The translations under genes were made by a program, and so were the position numbers. 64,000 nt of DNA from Streptomyces violaceoruber (GTDB lineage Bacteria > Actinomycetota > Actinomycetes > Streptomycetales > Streptomycetaceae). The notes beneath the pieces are model-generated. The model did no database searches and had not been told where the DNA came from. It saw only the letters and a program-made list of their open reading frames with translations. Positions within the stretch are counted from its first letter, which is position 1. Each line of letters starts with the position of its first letter. Positions 14,715-24,462 of this stretch are shown here, in pieces. The stretch spans positions 682,001-746,000 of the forward strand of contig NZ_CP137734.1 of assembly GCF_033406955.1 (NCBI RefSeq). Reading direction: 5' to 3'.

Positions 14715-17656
14715 TCACGGCTCCTGATCCCCGAAGGGGAGCGCGTCCAGATCCCCGGCGAAGTCCCCGACGACCGGGAACATCCGTGCCAGGGCTTCGG
14801 AGGGATCGTCGCGGGGGTTCTCGGCGCCGGCGAGATCCTGCTCGGTCCAGATGCACTTCCCGTTCGCGGTGTAGCGCGTCCCCCAGCGCCGGGAGAGGGC
14901 CGTGATCAGTTGCAGTCCGCGGCCTCCCTCGTCGGTGTCCGTCGCCCGGCGAATGCGCGGCATGGTCAGGCTGCCGTCGTACACCTCGCAGATCAACTCC
15001 GTGTCGTACAGGAGTCGCAGGACGATGGGGCCCTTGGCGTGCCGGACGACGTTGCCCACGAGTTCGCTGACGATCAGCTCGGTGGCGGGGATCAGATGGT
15101 CCATCCCCCATGCGGCGAGTTGCTCACGGACGTGCTGTCGCGCCAGGCCGGCGGTCTTGGGGTCGTCACCGAGCGGCCACCGGGCCATCTTCTCTTCGGG
15201 CGTGGCGTGCAGTCGGGCCACGAGCAGGGCCGCGTCGTCGGCCGCCTGCTGGTCGGCGGGGAGCAGACCGGCCGTCAGGGTGTCACAGAGGTGTTCCAGA
15301 TCGAGGCGCGCGCCGCCCTCACCCGCCGCGGCACCGTACGCGGTGGTCAGCAGACCGGCGAGTGTCCGCATGCCCTGGTCCATCTCGCGGGCGGACGACT
15401 CCACCAGCCCGTCGGTGTAGAGCACGAGGAGGCTGCCCTCCGGTACGGTCAACTCCACCGTCTCGAACGGCGGTTCTGCCGCTCCGAGGGGCGGGTCGGG
15501 TGCCGGCTCGGGGAACTGGACACTGCCGTCCGGCAGCACGAGCGCGGGTGGAGGGTGGCCCGCACGCGCGATGGAGCAGACGCGTGTGGTGGGGTCGTAG
15601 AGCGCGTACAGGCAGGTGACGTAGGACTCCTCGTCCATGCCGCCGACGATGTCGTTGAGATGGCTCATGATCTCGTCGGGGGGCAGTTCGAGGTCGGCGA
15701 GGGTGTGGACCGCGGTACGCAGCCGGCCCATCGTCGCCGCCTCCGGCAGACCGTGCCCCATCACGTCGCCCACCACGAGGGCGACCTGCCCGCCCGAGAG
15801 CGGAATGATGTCGTACCAGTCGCCCCCCACGTCCATGCCCTGTCCCGCGGGGAGGTAACGGGCCGCCGCGGTGCACGCCGAGACGGAGGGCAGATCCCGC
15901 GGGAGGAGCCCGCGCTGGAGTTCGCGGGACCGGGTGTGCTCGGCATCGTAGAGCCTCGCCCGTTCCAGGGACTGGGCCACGAGTGCGGTGATGGTGGTCA
16001 GCAGGGTGCGTTCGTCGTCGGTGAGCAGCCGGGGGCGGTCGAAGGCCAGGACGCAGACGCCGAACGTGACGCCCGAGGCCGTCAGCGGCAGGAACGCCCA
16101 GGACTCGTGGCCCGGGCGCACCGGCGGCTCGGGGGCGTCGGGTGAGTGCGCGACGGTTCCCCCACGGAGGACAGGAAGAGCGGGGTACCGGACGCTACGA
16201 CGGCCCAGCGCGGGCCGCGCGACGTCCGGGACAGACCCTCGGCACTGCTGGGGAATCCGTCGTCGTAACCGACCGCGCCCACCGTGTGCAGTGACTCGCC
16301 TTCCACCGTCTGCACCAGCAGCCCTACGGCCGCGAACGGTGCCAGTACCCGTGGGGCGAGGGCGTCCACGACGTCGCGCGAGGTCGTGGCCTTGGCGAGC
16401 GCGGCGGTCAGCTTCGCGACATGCGCGGCGCGCTCGGACGCGACGCGCTCGGCGGCCTGCCGCTCCTCCTGGAGGCGCCGCTTCTGCGTGACGTCGGTGA
16501 TGTAGAGCGTCAGGCCGCCCGGGCCGGGGACAAGGCGCAGGTGATACCGGCGGCCCTCGGGCATGCGCACGTCGAAGCTGGCGGGCTCGTCCATGTCGAC
16601 GGCGCTGCGGAGCCGGCTCTCCATGCCCGGTATCCGCCGCGTCGCGGGCAGGGCCCACGGGACCCGGCCGAGCAGTTCGTCCTCCGGGGAGCCCAGCACG
16701 CGCTCCGCTTCGCGATTGGCGAAGATGATCCGCCACTCGTCGTCGAACGCCAGAAATCCGTCGCTCATGTGGCGCAGGGCGCGGCTGAGCGCGTCACGGG
16801 CGGACCGGGACTCGTCGTTCTCCCAGCCGACGCCGACCAGCCGGACGGGTTCACCGTGTTCGTCGTACGTCGCCCTGCCGCGCACCCGGACCCAGCCGTA
16901 GGTGCCGTCCAGGCGGCGGACACGGTACTCCGCCTCGTACACCGTGTGATCCCGGATCGCGCGCTCCGCCGTGCTGAGAGTCGGTGCCAGGTCGTCCGGA
17001 TGAATGTTCTTCATCCAGTTCTCGATCTTCCCGACGAAGTCCGCGGCTCTGGTGCCGAACACTTCCAGGGCCGCCTCGTCCCAGGCGAGACGCCCGGTGC
17101 GGATGTCCCACTCCCATGAGCCGACGCTGACCTCGTGAAGAGCGTGGCTCAGCCGCTCGCCGCTCAGCTCGGTGTGCGCCGGCCCGGCGGCCGGCGGCGC
17201 CTGGGCCATGCGCTCCTCGGTCCAGGCGGACACGGCCCTCAGGAAGTCCCACTGCTGTGGCGTGGGCGCTCCGCCGTCGCTCATGACGACGGAGAGCGCT
17301 CCGATGCTGCGATCCCTGCCGGTCAGCGGAACGGCGGCCAGGCCACTGCCCTGAACCGGCCCCTTCGTGGTCATGGGGGTCTCGGTGCCGGCAGGCGACC
17401 AGACGCCGCTGCCCACGTAGAGGGCGCGGGCGGGGGCCAGTTGGCCCTCCTGATCGATGATCTCCCAGGGAAGCGTGACGACCGACGGCAGACCTACGGC
17501 CGAGACCAGCCGCAGCGCGGACATGGGGCCGCGGAGATGGATCATTCCCCCCAGGCCGCCCAGCTCACCCACGACGTGCTGGAGCGCCAGCCTGAAGATC
17601 TCACTCTCCGTCGCACCTGGCCCCACGCCACTGAGCAACGCAAGCCGTGCGTTCAT
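14715..17656 (-). pseudogene. PAS/GAF sensor PP2C (SpoIIE-type) phosphatase with HATPase domain, split by a frameshift
   Basis: Read as one gene this encodes ~980 residues: GAF (1-140), PAS (165-295, with GSWEWDIRTG and FGT), a second PAS (300-410), a short coiled segment, a second GAF (435-600), a SpoIIE phosphatase (GGDWYDI, GDVMGHG, TDGLVE; ~640-840) and an anti-sigma-type HATPase (SELVGNVVRHA; ~870-950). Such proteins regulate anti-sigma antagonists in response to signals. The frame breaks inside GAF2: the first frame (from ATG 17656) stops at 16082, and the homologous continuation is in another frame from ~16190 to 14715. The switch falls at a run of five C (16159-16163; G on the coding strand); a sixth base would restore one open frame. 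Either recent inactivation or a sequencing error. Confidence 0.8.
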
Positions 17657-17703
17657 GGCCTAAATCTTACCGCTTCTTCGAAGATTGTTGACTTTGGAGC
17701 GGA

Positions 17704-17730
17704 TGTCACACCTACCGGTCGACCAGCGTC
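17704..17730 (+). promoter_or_regulatory. ECF41-type promoter, antisense to the cupin gene
   Basis: TGTCACA (17704-17710), 16 bases, CGTC (17727-17730): an exact match to the ECF41 consensus. It points rightwards, where the next gene (cupin) is on the opposite strand; the first plus-strand gene is the MFS at 18477. It could drive an antisense or long leader transcript. Confidence 0.45.
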
Positions 17731-17785
17731 CGTCGGTCGTCAACACGGTTGTTTCGCGGAAGAGTTTACTTCCGGGGCCGGGAGC

Positions 17786-18223
17786 CTACTCGGGCAGGTC
17801 GCAGCCCGGCGCGGGAGCGTCCTCGGACAGCGGCGCACCGTGCGGCATGACGTACAGGACGTCCAGGACGACGTCGTCCGCACCGCGGTTCTCACCGATG
17901 TGCACGTGGTCCGCGCCCGCCGGCTCCTTCAGGAAGCTGCCCTTCTTGTACACGCCGTCCGAGGCGCAGTTGCTGTCGAAGTGGCTGAGCGTGCCCTGCT
18001 TGACGTAGGCGAACAGGGTGCCGTCGTGGTAGTGCCATCCGGTCGCCTGACCGGCGGGGATGGTGATCTCACGGAGTACGTAGTCCCGTCCGCCCTCGGT
18101 CCACTGCGCCAGGATCGTGCCGCTGACGCCGGGCCCGCCGGGCGTGGCCTGGGCGATGCCCGGGGTCAGCGAGAGTCCGACGAGCGCGGTTCCTACCGCT
18201 GCTGCACGCAACGTGGTGCGCAT
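17786..18223 (-). CDS. Secreted cupin-domain protein
   Basis: A 145-residue protein with an N-terminal Sec signal peptide (MRTTLRAAAVG, cleavage near AQA-TP at ~27) followed by a single cupin barrel. Metal-binding positions appear in WHYHDGTLFAYV (first motif) and DHVHIGEN (second motif). Two cysteines in the mature part (SNCAS and PGCDL) could form a disulphide. The start at 18223 is preceded by GAAGGGA. The function is unknown; exported cupins of this size may bind metals or small ligands. A perfect ECF41-type promoter reads across it in antisense. Confidence 0.8.
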   Translation of the reverse strand: MRTTLRAAAVGTALVGLSLTPGIAQATPGGPGVSGTILAQWTEGGRDYVLREITIPAGQATGWHYHDGTLFAYVKQGTLSHFDSNCASDGVYKKGSFLKEPAGADHVHIGENRGADDVVLDVLYVMPHGAPLSEDAPAPGCDLPE

Positions 18224-18381
18224 GGTGATTCCCTTCGGGAGATGAGTGGTTGACCGGCCGCGGGATGCCGACGACCAGTTCACACGACACACTGTATTAC
18301 TACTGTGCCCGTCCGTGAACAGTGTGATCGCGTCACGAGCTCGTCGAAAACACGTCAGCGGGCGCCCGCACGGCGGGATAG

Positions 18382-18408
18382 TGTCACCGCGAGTGGAGGC
18401 ATCCCGTC
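18382..18408 (+). promoter_or_regulatory. ECF41-type promoter before CynX-like MFS gene
   Basis: TGTCACC (18382-18388), 16 bases, CGTC (18405-18408). The predicted start of transcription (~18414) coincides with an in-frame ATG, so either a leaderless start at 18414 or a ~63-base leader to 18477 is possible. Confidence 0.6.
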
Positions 18409-18479
18409 ATTCCATGAGCAACATCACACCTCACAGTGTGCCCGAGGGACGTCCTCAAACATCCCATCATTCTACGATG
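18400..18479. repeat. Direct repeat CATCCC(G/A)TCATTC(C/T), 60 bp apart
   Basis: CATCCCGTCATTCC at 18400-18413 and CATCCCATCATTCT at 18460-18473 are in the same orientation exactly 60 bases apart, one overlapping the -10 of the ECF41-type promoter and one just before the MFS start. Equal helical phasing suggests paired regulator sites. No matching regulator can be named. Confidence 0.45.
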
Positions 18480-19790
18480 CTGGTCATGCGCAGTGAGGAA
18501 GAACAAGTGCGCGGTCCAGACGACCGCGACGGCATCGACACGTCCACGAACCTCTCCGAGGATCGCGTCACGGGCCGCTCCGGGCGGTGGCGCGACCAAC
18601 TGCTCGTCGCCGGACTGGTCCTGACCGCGTGCAACCTGCGGCCCGCCGTCACCAGCCTCGGCCCGCTGCTGGAGGAAGTGCGGCACGGACTCCACATGGG
18701 CGCGGCCGTCGCCGGTGTGCTCACTTCCGTTCCCGCCCTGTGCTTCTCCGTGTTCGGTGTCGCCGCTCCGCGGCTCGCCCGGCGCCTCGGCCCCGCCCGC
18801 GTGGTGGCTCTGGGCATGGCAGCCGTCGCCCTGGGCCTGCTCGTGCGTCCCTGGGTCGGTTCGGTGCCCGGGTTCCTGACCGCGAGCGCTCTCGCGCTCA
18901 TGGGCATCGCCCTCAGCAACGTCCTGATGCCGGTCGTCGTCAAGCGCTACTTCCCCGACAGGGTCGGCGCCATGACGGGTCTCTACTCGATGGCCCTCTC
19001 GCTCGGCACGGCCGTCGCCGCCGGAGTGACCGTGCCGGTGACGAGTGCCCTGGGAGGTGACTGGCGACTCGGCCTCGCGGTCTGGGGCGCTCTCGCGGTG
19101 GTGGCCGTCCTGCCCTGGCTGCCCTTCGTCCGAAAGGGCGAGCCGGCCACTTCCTCCGGCGCGGTCCGGTCGGCCGGGGGGCCGACGGCGGACCACCCCG
19201 TACCCCGCGTGTCACGGAGCCGCACGGCCTGGGCGCTCGCGGTCTTCATGGGGCTCCAGTCGACCGGTGCCTACATCACCATGGGCTGGCTGCCTCAGAT
19301 CTACCGCGACGCGGGCCTGCCCGCCGGCACCGCGGGGCTGCTGCTGGCCGTCACCATGGCGGTGGGTGTCCCCCTCGCGTTCGCCATTCCACGGATGGCG
19401 GCGCGCCGTCCGCACCAGGGCCCGGTCGTCCTGGTCCTGGGTGTGGCGGGACTCGTCGGTTACGCCGGGCTGTACTTCGCCCCGGTGGGCGGCGCCTGGG
19501 CGTGGGCCCTCATCCTGGGCGTCGCCAACTGCACGTTCCCCCTCGCGCTGACGATGGTGAGTCTGCGGGCCAGGACCAGCACGGGCGTGGCCCAACTGTC
19601 GGCCTTCGCCCAGAGCGTGGGGTACCTGCTGGCGATCCCGGGACCGATCCTCATCGGAACGCTCTACGCACACAGTGGCGGCTGGGGTCTGCCGATCGCG
19701 GTGATGAGCGCGCTGCTCGTACCGCAGATGGCCGTCGGATACGCGGCGGGCCGCGACCGCGTCGTCGAGGACGAACTCGCCCACCGTTGA
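18477..19790 (+). CDS. CynX/NimT-family MFS transporter
   Basis: A ~437-residue, 12-helix major-facilitator protein. The opening LTACNLRPAVTSLGPLL is the hallmark of the CynX/NimT (cyanate or 2-nitroimidazole transport) family. It has the usual symmetry around a cytoplasmic loop at ~residue 225. The ~45 hydrophilic residues ahead of helix 1 are unusual and make the start uncertain: 18477 (used), 18486 and 18414 are in frame. The substrate is unknown. The gene follows a promoter of the ECF41 type and is itself followed by a universal-stress gene 83 bases on. Confidence 0.8.
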   Translation: MLVMRSEEEQVRGPDDRDGIDTSTNLSEDRVTGRSGRWRDQLLVAGLVLTACNLRPAVTSLGPLLEEVRHGLHMGAAVAGVLTSVPALCFSVFGVAAPRLARRLGPARVVALGMAAVALGLLVRPWVGSVPGFLTASALALMGIALSNVLMPVVVKRYFPDRVGAMTGLYSMALSLGTAVAAGVTVPVTSALGGDWRLGLAVWGALAVVAVLPWLPFVRKGEPATSSGAVRSAGGPTADHPVPRVSRSRTAWALAVFMGLQSTGAYITMGWLPQIYRDAGLPAGTAGLLLAVTMAVGVPLAFAIPRMAARRPHQGPVVLVLGVAGLVGYAGLYFAPVGGAWAWALILGVANCTFPLALTMVSLRARTSTGVAQLSAFAQSVGYLLAIPGPILIGTLYAHSGGWGLPIAVMSALLVPQMAVGYAAGRDRVVEDELAHR

Positions 19791-19873
19791 CGGGGGCGCA
19801 AGCGCCGCGAAGGACCAGTGGCACCGCCCGCACGGCCGCGCTCCCGCGGTCGTGCACGAAGAGGAAGAAGATC

Positions 19874-20332
19874 ATGTTCGAACGCATACTCGTTGCTGTC
19901 GATTCCAGCCCCACCCGTCTGACCACCGTTCACTCGGCCGCCGCGATGGCCCGGCTGACGGGTGCCAGGGTCCGGGTGCTGCACGTCGCCGCGTCCGCTG
20001 CCACGCTTGCCGCTGTCGTTCCCCTGGAGGACGACTCGGAGGCGGAGTCCGTGCTCGACGAAGCGGTCGGAGTGCTGCGCCGGAGCGGGGTCCCGGCCGA
20101 AGGAGTCATGGTCCATGCGCTCACCACGCAGATCGCCGGCGTGATCTCCGAGACCGCGGCCGCGTGGAAGGCGGACCTTCTGGTACTGACACCGCACCGC
20201 CGCGACATGTTCGGCGCGCTGTGGGACCCCCGGGTGAGCGACGCCGTCGTCCACACGGGGCGCACCGCCGTACTCCTGGTGCCGGAGGGCGACGGGAACG
20301 ATCCGGCCGAACCGCCGGTGACAGACCGGTAG
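19874..20332 (+). CDS. Universal stress protein (UspA family)
   Basis: A 152-residue single UspA domain: MFERILVAVDSS start, a central ARVRVLHVAASA strand and the C-terminal RTAVLLVPEG. The G-x2-G-x9-G-S/T ATP loop of the ATP-binding subclass is not evident (the equivalent region reads WDPRVSDAVVHTG), so it is probably of the non-nucleotide-binding class. The start ATG at 19874 follows GAGGAAGAAG. It is likely co-expressed with the preceding MFS gene and ends at a strong hairpin shared with the convergent ferritin-like gene. Confidence 0.85.
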   Translation: MFERILVAVDSSPTRLTTVHSAAAMARLTGARVRVLHVAASAATLAAVVPLEDDSEAESVLDEAVGVLRRSGVPAEGVMVHALTTQIAGVISETAAAWKADLLVLTPHRRDMFGALWDPRVSDAVVHTGRTAVLLVPEGDGNDPAEPPVTDR

Positions 20333-20368
20333 GGCCCGGCCCCAGCCGTCCGGCACCCCGTGCACGCC

Positions 20369-20400
20369 GACGCGCGACCGAGCAGTACCGGTCGCGCGTC
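20369..20400. terminator. Bidirectional terminator hairpin
   Basis: GACGCGCGACCG (20369-20380) and CGGTCGCGCGTC (20389-20400) form a perfect 12-bp stem with an 8-base loop between the convergent universal-stress and ferritin-like genes. Confidence 0.75.
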
Positions 20401-20438
20401 GGTCGGGGACGAAGACCTCGTCGGGACGGACGGGTGGG

Positions 20439-21506
20439 CTAGGACCGGTCCTCGGGTGCCACGTACTCGAACGTCGGGCCCGCGGCCTGGCCGTCGTCGT
20501 CCTGGAGGGCCATCAGACCCTGCGCCTGTGCCTTGAGCGCGTACATGGTGCCCACGGACATCCCCAGCATCGCCGGGTTGCCGTTGAACGCCTGCTCCAG
20601 CATCTCGAGTGTCTTGCAGTAGGTCTGGTTGAACACTTCCTGGGCGGCTCGGATCGCGCTGCCCTCGGGGTGGTCGGCCAACCGCGGGTTGGGCCGTACG
20701 GGGCGGATGCCGGCCTCGTCGACGGTCACCGCCTCGCCGGTGGGACCGGAGTCGGGCGTGTCACCGGTCTGGTAGCGCCGGCCCAGCGCGAGTTCCTGGA
20801 AGCGGTAGTAGTGGGAGACGGCCCGGGTCCCGGGGTGGAACATGTCCTTGTCCCCGTCCCAGACCTCGGCACGGGCGGCACCCTCACCCTGCTCGACGAT
20901 CTCCTCCAGGGCGGCGAGCGCCGAGCTGAGGTCGGTGACCGGAGCGAGGTGCCCCGCCGTGTGGACGAACGGGCCGCCGGCGACCTGACGGGCCGGGTCC
21001 CCGACGAAGACCTGGTCCTCGCCCAGTTCGGCGCACAGGTGCCGCAGGCCCCTCTCGATCGCGTCGTAGAACTGGCCGATCGTCTCGTAGTGATCGCCCT
21101 CGGCCGGGTCGCCGGGACGGGCCGGCTGTTCCAGGCGCAGGAACAGCCTGAGCGCCTCCTGGCCGAACGGCAGGAGGGACAGCTCGATGGACGGGTCGGC
21201 GTGCGGCATCGTCCGTGGGTGGGGCGGCAGCAGGTGGGGGGCGTCGAGGACAGGCCGGCCGCCGACCGCGTTGAGCAGGTTGGCCGCCAGCGCGAGGTGG
21301 ATCATCTCCTCGACGAAGACACCGCTGATGAGCTGTACGGCGTCCGCGTTCCGCTCCGGGTCCAGGGAGTAGAGGGCTGTCAGATAGGGGGGCAGCGTGG
21401 AGTGTTCGACCTCGATGGCCCACTGCAGGTGCCTGCGCAGATCGTCCAGCGTCGCGATGCCGGCCGCCGATGCGGGGTCGAGCGTGTCGGTCTGGTCCTG
21501 AGACAT
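20439..21506 (-). CDS. Ferritin-like (VioB/iminophenylpyruvate-dimer-synthase-type) protein
   Basis: A 355-residue protein whose residues ~15-250 match the ferritin-like four-helix fold of PF12902: LDDLRRHLQWAIEVEHSTLPPYLTALYSL, then FVEEMIHLALAANLLNAVGG, with E-x6-Y and E-x2-H metal ligands. The family includes the N-terminal part of VioB/StaD-like enzymes and many stand-alone proteins of unknown role. Residues ~265-340 continue as a helical tail (VFNQTYCKTLEMLEQAF). No indole-alkaloid genes are nearby, so a di-iron oxidase or stress role is possible. It has an ECF41-type promoter 94 bases upstream and stands divergent to ilvC. Confidence 0.75.
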   Translation of the reverse strand: MSQDQTDTLDPASAAGIATLDDLRRHLQWAIEVEHSTLPPYLTALYSLDPERNADAVQLISGVFVEEMIHLALAANLLNAVGGRPVLDAPHLLPPHPRTMPHADPSIELSLLPFGQEALRLFLRLEQPARPGDPAEGDHYETIGQFYDAIERGLRHLCAELGEDQVFVGDPARQVAGGPFVHTAGHLAPVTDLSSALAALEEIVEQGEGAARAEVWDGDKDMFHPGTRAVSHYYRFQELALGRRYQTGDTPDSGPTGEAVTVDEAGIRPVRPNPRLADHPEGSAIRAAQEVFNQTYCKTLEMLEQAFNGNPAMLGMSVGTMYALKAQAQGLMALQDDDGQAAGPTFEYVAPEDRS

Positions 21507-21599
21507 GGGGGCTCATTTCGGTGTCGTAGCGCAAGGGGCCCCGGCCGCCGGGCATCGCGGAAGCCGACGGAACGGGCACGCCGTTGGGGTCACTGCTCT

Positions 21600-21626
21600 G
21601 ACCGGCGAAGCCGGACATCTGTGACA
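21600..21626 (-). promoter_or_regulatory. ECF41-type promoter before ferritin-like gene
   Basis: On the minus strand TGTCACA (21626-21620), 16 bases, GGTC (21603-21600). It lies 94 bases before the start codon at 21506. Confidence 0.6.
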
Positions 21627-21706
21627 CGGACCCGAACTCCGCAGGTCGTTCACACTGTTTCGGACACGTCACCTGCTCATTCCGATGCACTGTGCACGTG
21701 AGATAG

Positions 21707-22837
<1,131 letters not shown>

Positions 22838-22844
22838 CATCCGG

Positions 22845-22887
22845 GCAGGCCGGTGGGCGCGCCACGGCGGCGCGCCCACCGGCCTGC
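22845..22887. terminator. Bidirectional terminator hairpin ilvC / sugar porter
   Basis: A perfect 19-bp stem (22845-22863 with 22869-22887; arms begin GCAGGCCGGTGG) and a 5-base loop lie between the convergent ilvC and sugar-porter genes. Confidence 0.85.
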
Positions 22888-22900
22888 TGGTCGGTCCGGG

Positions 22901-24319
22901 TCAGCCCATTTCCTCCAGGGCCTTGCCCTTGGTCTCCTTCACGAACTTGAGGACGAAGGGGATGGAGAGGGCGGCGAAGATCGTGTAGATCACGTAGGTG
23001 CCGGAGAGGTTCCAGTCGGCCAGTGACGGGAAGCTCGCGGTGATGGCCCAGTTGGCGATCCACTGCGCGGAGGCGGCCACGCCCAGCGCGGCGGCGCGGA
23101 TCCGGTTGGGGAACATCTCGCCGAGGAAGACCCACACGACCACACCCCACGACAGGGCGAAGAAGAGGACGAAGACGTGGGCGGCGATCAGGGCGACCCA
23201 GCCCTGGGTGGCCGGTAGTTTCCCGTCGACCAGGTCGAAGGAGAAGGCCCAGGCCTCCAGCGCCAGCCCGATCACCATGCCGACGGAACCGATCAGGGCG
23301 AGCGGCTTGCGGCCGACGCGGTCCACGAAGATCATCGCGATCACGGTGCCGACGATGTTGATGATCGACGTCGTGAACGAGTAGAAGAACGAGTCGGCGG
23401 GGTCGACGCCGACCGACTGCCACAGCGTCGAGGAGTAGTAGAACGCGACGTTGATGCCGACGAACTGCTGGAAGACCGACAGGCCGATACCGATCCACAC
23501 GATCGGCTTGAAGAAGAAGCTGCCGCCGAGGAGGTCCTTGAAGGAGGACTTCTCCTCGCGGTGCATGGCGTGCTCGATCTCGGTGACGCGGGCGTCGAAG
23601 TCCACGTCCTTGCCCTCGACCTCCTCGAGGATCTTCTTGGCGCGCTCGCGCTTGCCCACCGAGATCAGGAAGCGGGGGGACTCGGGGATGGCGAAGGACA
23701 GCAGGCCGTACAGGACGGCCGGGATCACCATGACGCCGAGCATGACCTGCCAGGCCTCCAGGCCCATCAGCTCGCCGCGCTGGTCACCGCCGGCGGCGTT
23801 CAGCAGACCCCAGTTGACCAGCTGGGAGACGGCGATACCGATGACGATCGCGGCCTGCTGGAAGGAACCGAGCCGGCCGCGGTAGGCGGGCGGGGACACC
23901 TCGGCGATGTAGGCGGGGCCGATCACCGAGGCCATGCCGATCGCGAAGCCGCCGATGATCCGCCACATGGCCAGGTCCCACAGCGCGAAGGGCAGCGCGG
24001 AGCCGACGGCGCTCACCGTGAACAGGACCGCGGCGATCTGCATGCACCGGATACGGCCGATACGGTCCGCGATACGGCCCGCGGTCGCGGCACCGATGGC
24101 ACAGCCGATCAGAGCCACGGCGATGACCTGCGCCAGCACCGCGGAACCGACGTCGTAGCGGTCCCGGATCGCCTCGACCGCACCGTTGATCACGGAACTG
24201 TCGTAACCGAACAGGAAACCGCCCATCGCGGCCGCCGCCGCGATGAAGATGACGTGCCCGAGATGATCGGGATGAGCCGTCCCGGCTCCTGGACTGGGCG
24301 CCTGCGATGTGCTGGCCAC
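22901..24319 (-). CDS. MFS sugar porter
   Basis: A 472-residue 12-helix transporter of the sugar-porter family. Signatures in order: GGFLFGYDSSVINGA (helix 1), GRIADRIGR, PESPRFLI at the end of helix 6, the long cytoplasmic loop, QQFVGINVAFYYSS (helix 7 sugar-binding region), DRVGRKPL and a final KETKGKALEEM. These proteins import hexoses or pentoses with H+. The GTG at 24319 is preferred because GAGGAG lies five bases upstream; an upstream ATG in the same frame would only add a hydrophilic tail. An ECF41-type promoter is 63 bases upstream. Confidence 0.9.
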   Translation of the reverse strand: MASTSQAPSPGAGTAHPDHLGHVIFIAAAAAMGGFLFGYDSSVINGAVEAIRDRYDVGSAVLAQVIAVALIGCAIGAATAGRIADRIGRIRCMQIAAVLFTVSAVGSALPFALWDLAMWRIIGGFAIGMASVIGPAYIAEVSPPAYRGRLGSFQQAAIVIGIAVSQLVNWGLLNAAGGDQRGELMGLEAWQVMLGVMVIPAVLYGLLSFAIPESPRFLISVGKRERAKKILEEVEGKDVDFDARVTEIEHAMHREEKSSFKDLLGGSFFFKPIVWIGIGLSVFQQFVGINVAFYYSSTLWQSVGVDPADSFFYSFTTSIINIVGTVIAMIFVDRVGRKPLALIGSVGMVIGLALEAWAFSFDLVDGKLPATQGWVALIAAHVFVLFFALSWGVVVWVFLGEMFPNRIRAAALGVAASAQWIANWAITASFPSLADWNLSGTYVIYTIFAALSIPFVLKFVKETKGKALEEMG

Positions 24320-24381
24320 GTGTACTCCTCGGACTACCGGCAACGCTGCCGGGACGGTATGGGCGAACTCTCGTCCCTAAA

Positions 24382-24408
24382 GACCGTCTTCGCCCGACCG
24401 ATGTGACA
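24382..24408 (-). promoter_or_regulatory. ECF41-type promoter before sugar porter
   Basis: On the minus strand TGTCACA (24408-24402), 16 bases, GGTC (24385-24382), 63 bases before the GTG at 24319. Confidence 0.6.
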
Positions 24409-24462
24409 CATATGCTCCGCTTTGCGCGAAGTGTATCGGCGCCAGTCTCCCGAAGGACGGAC

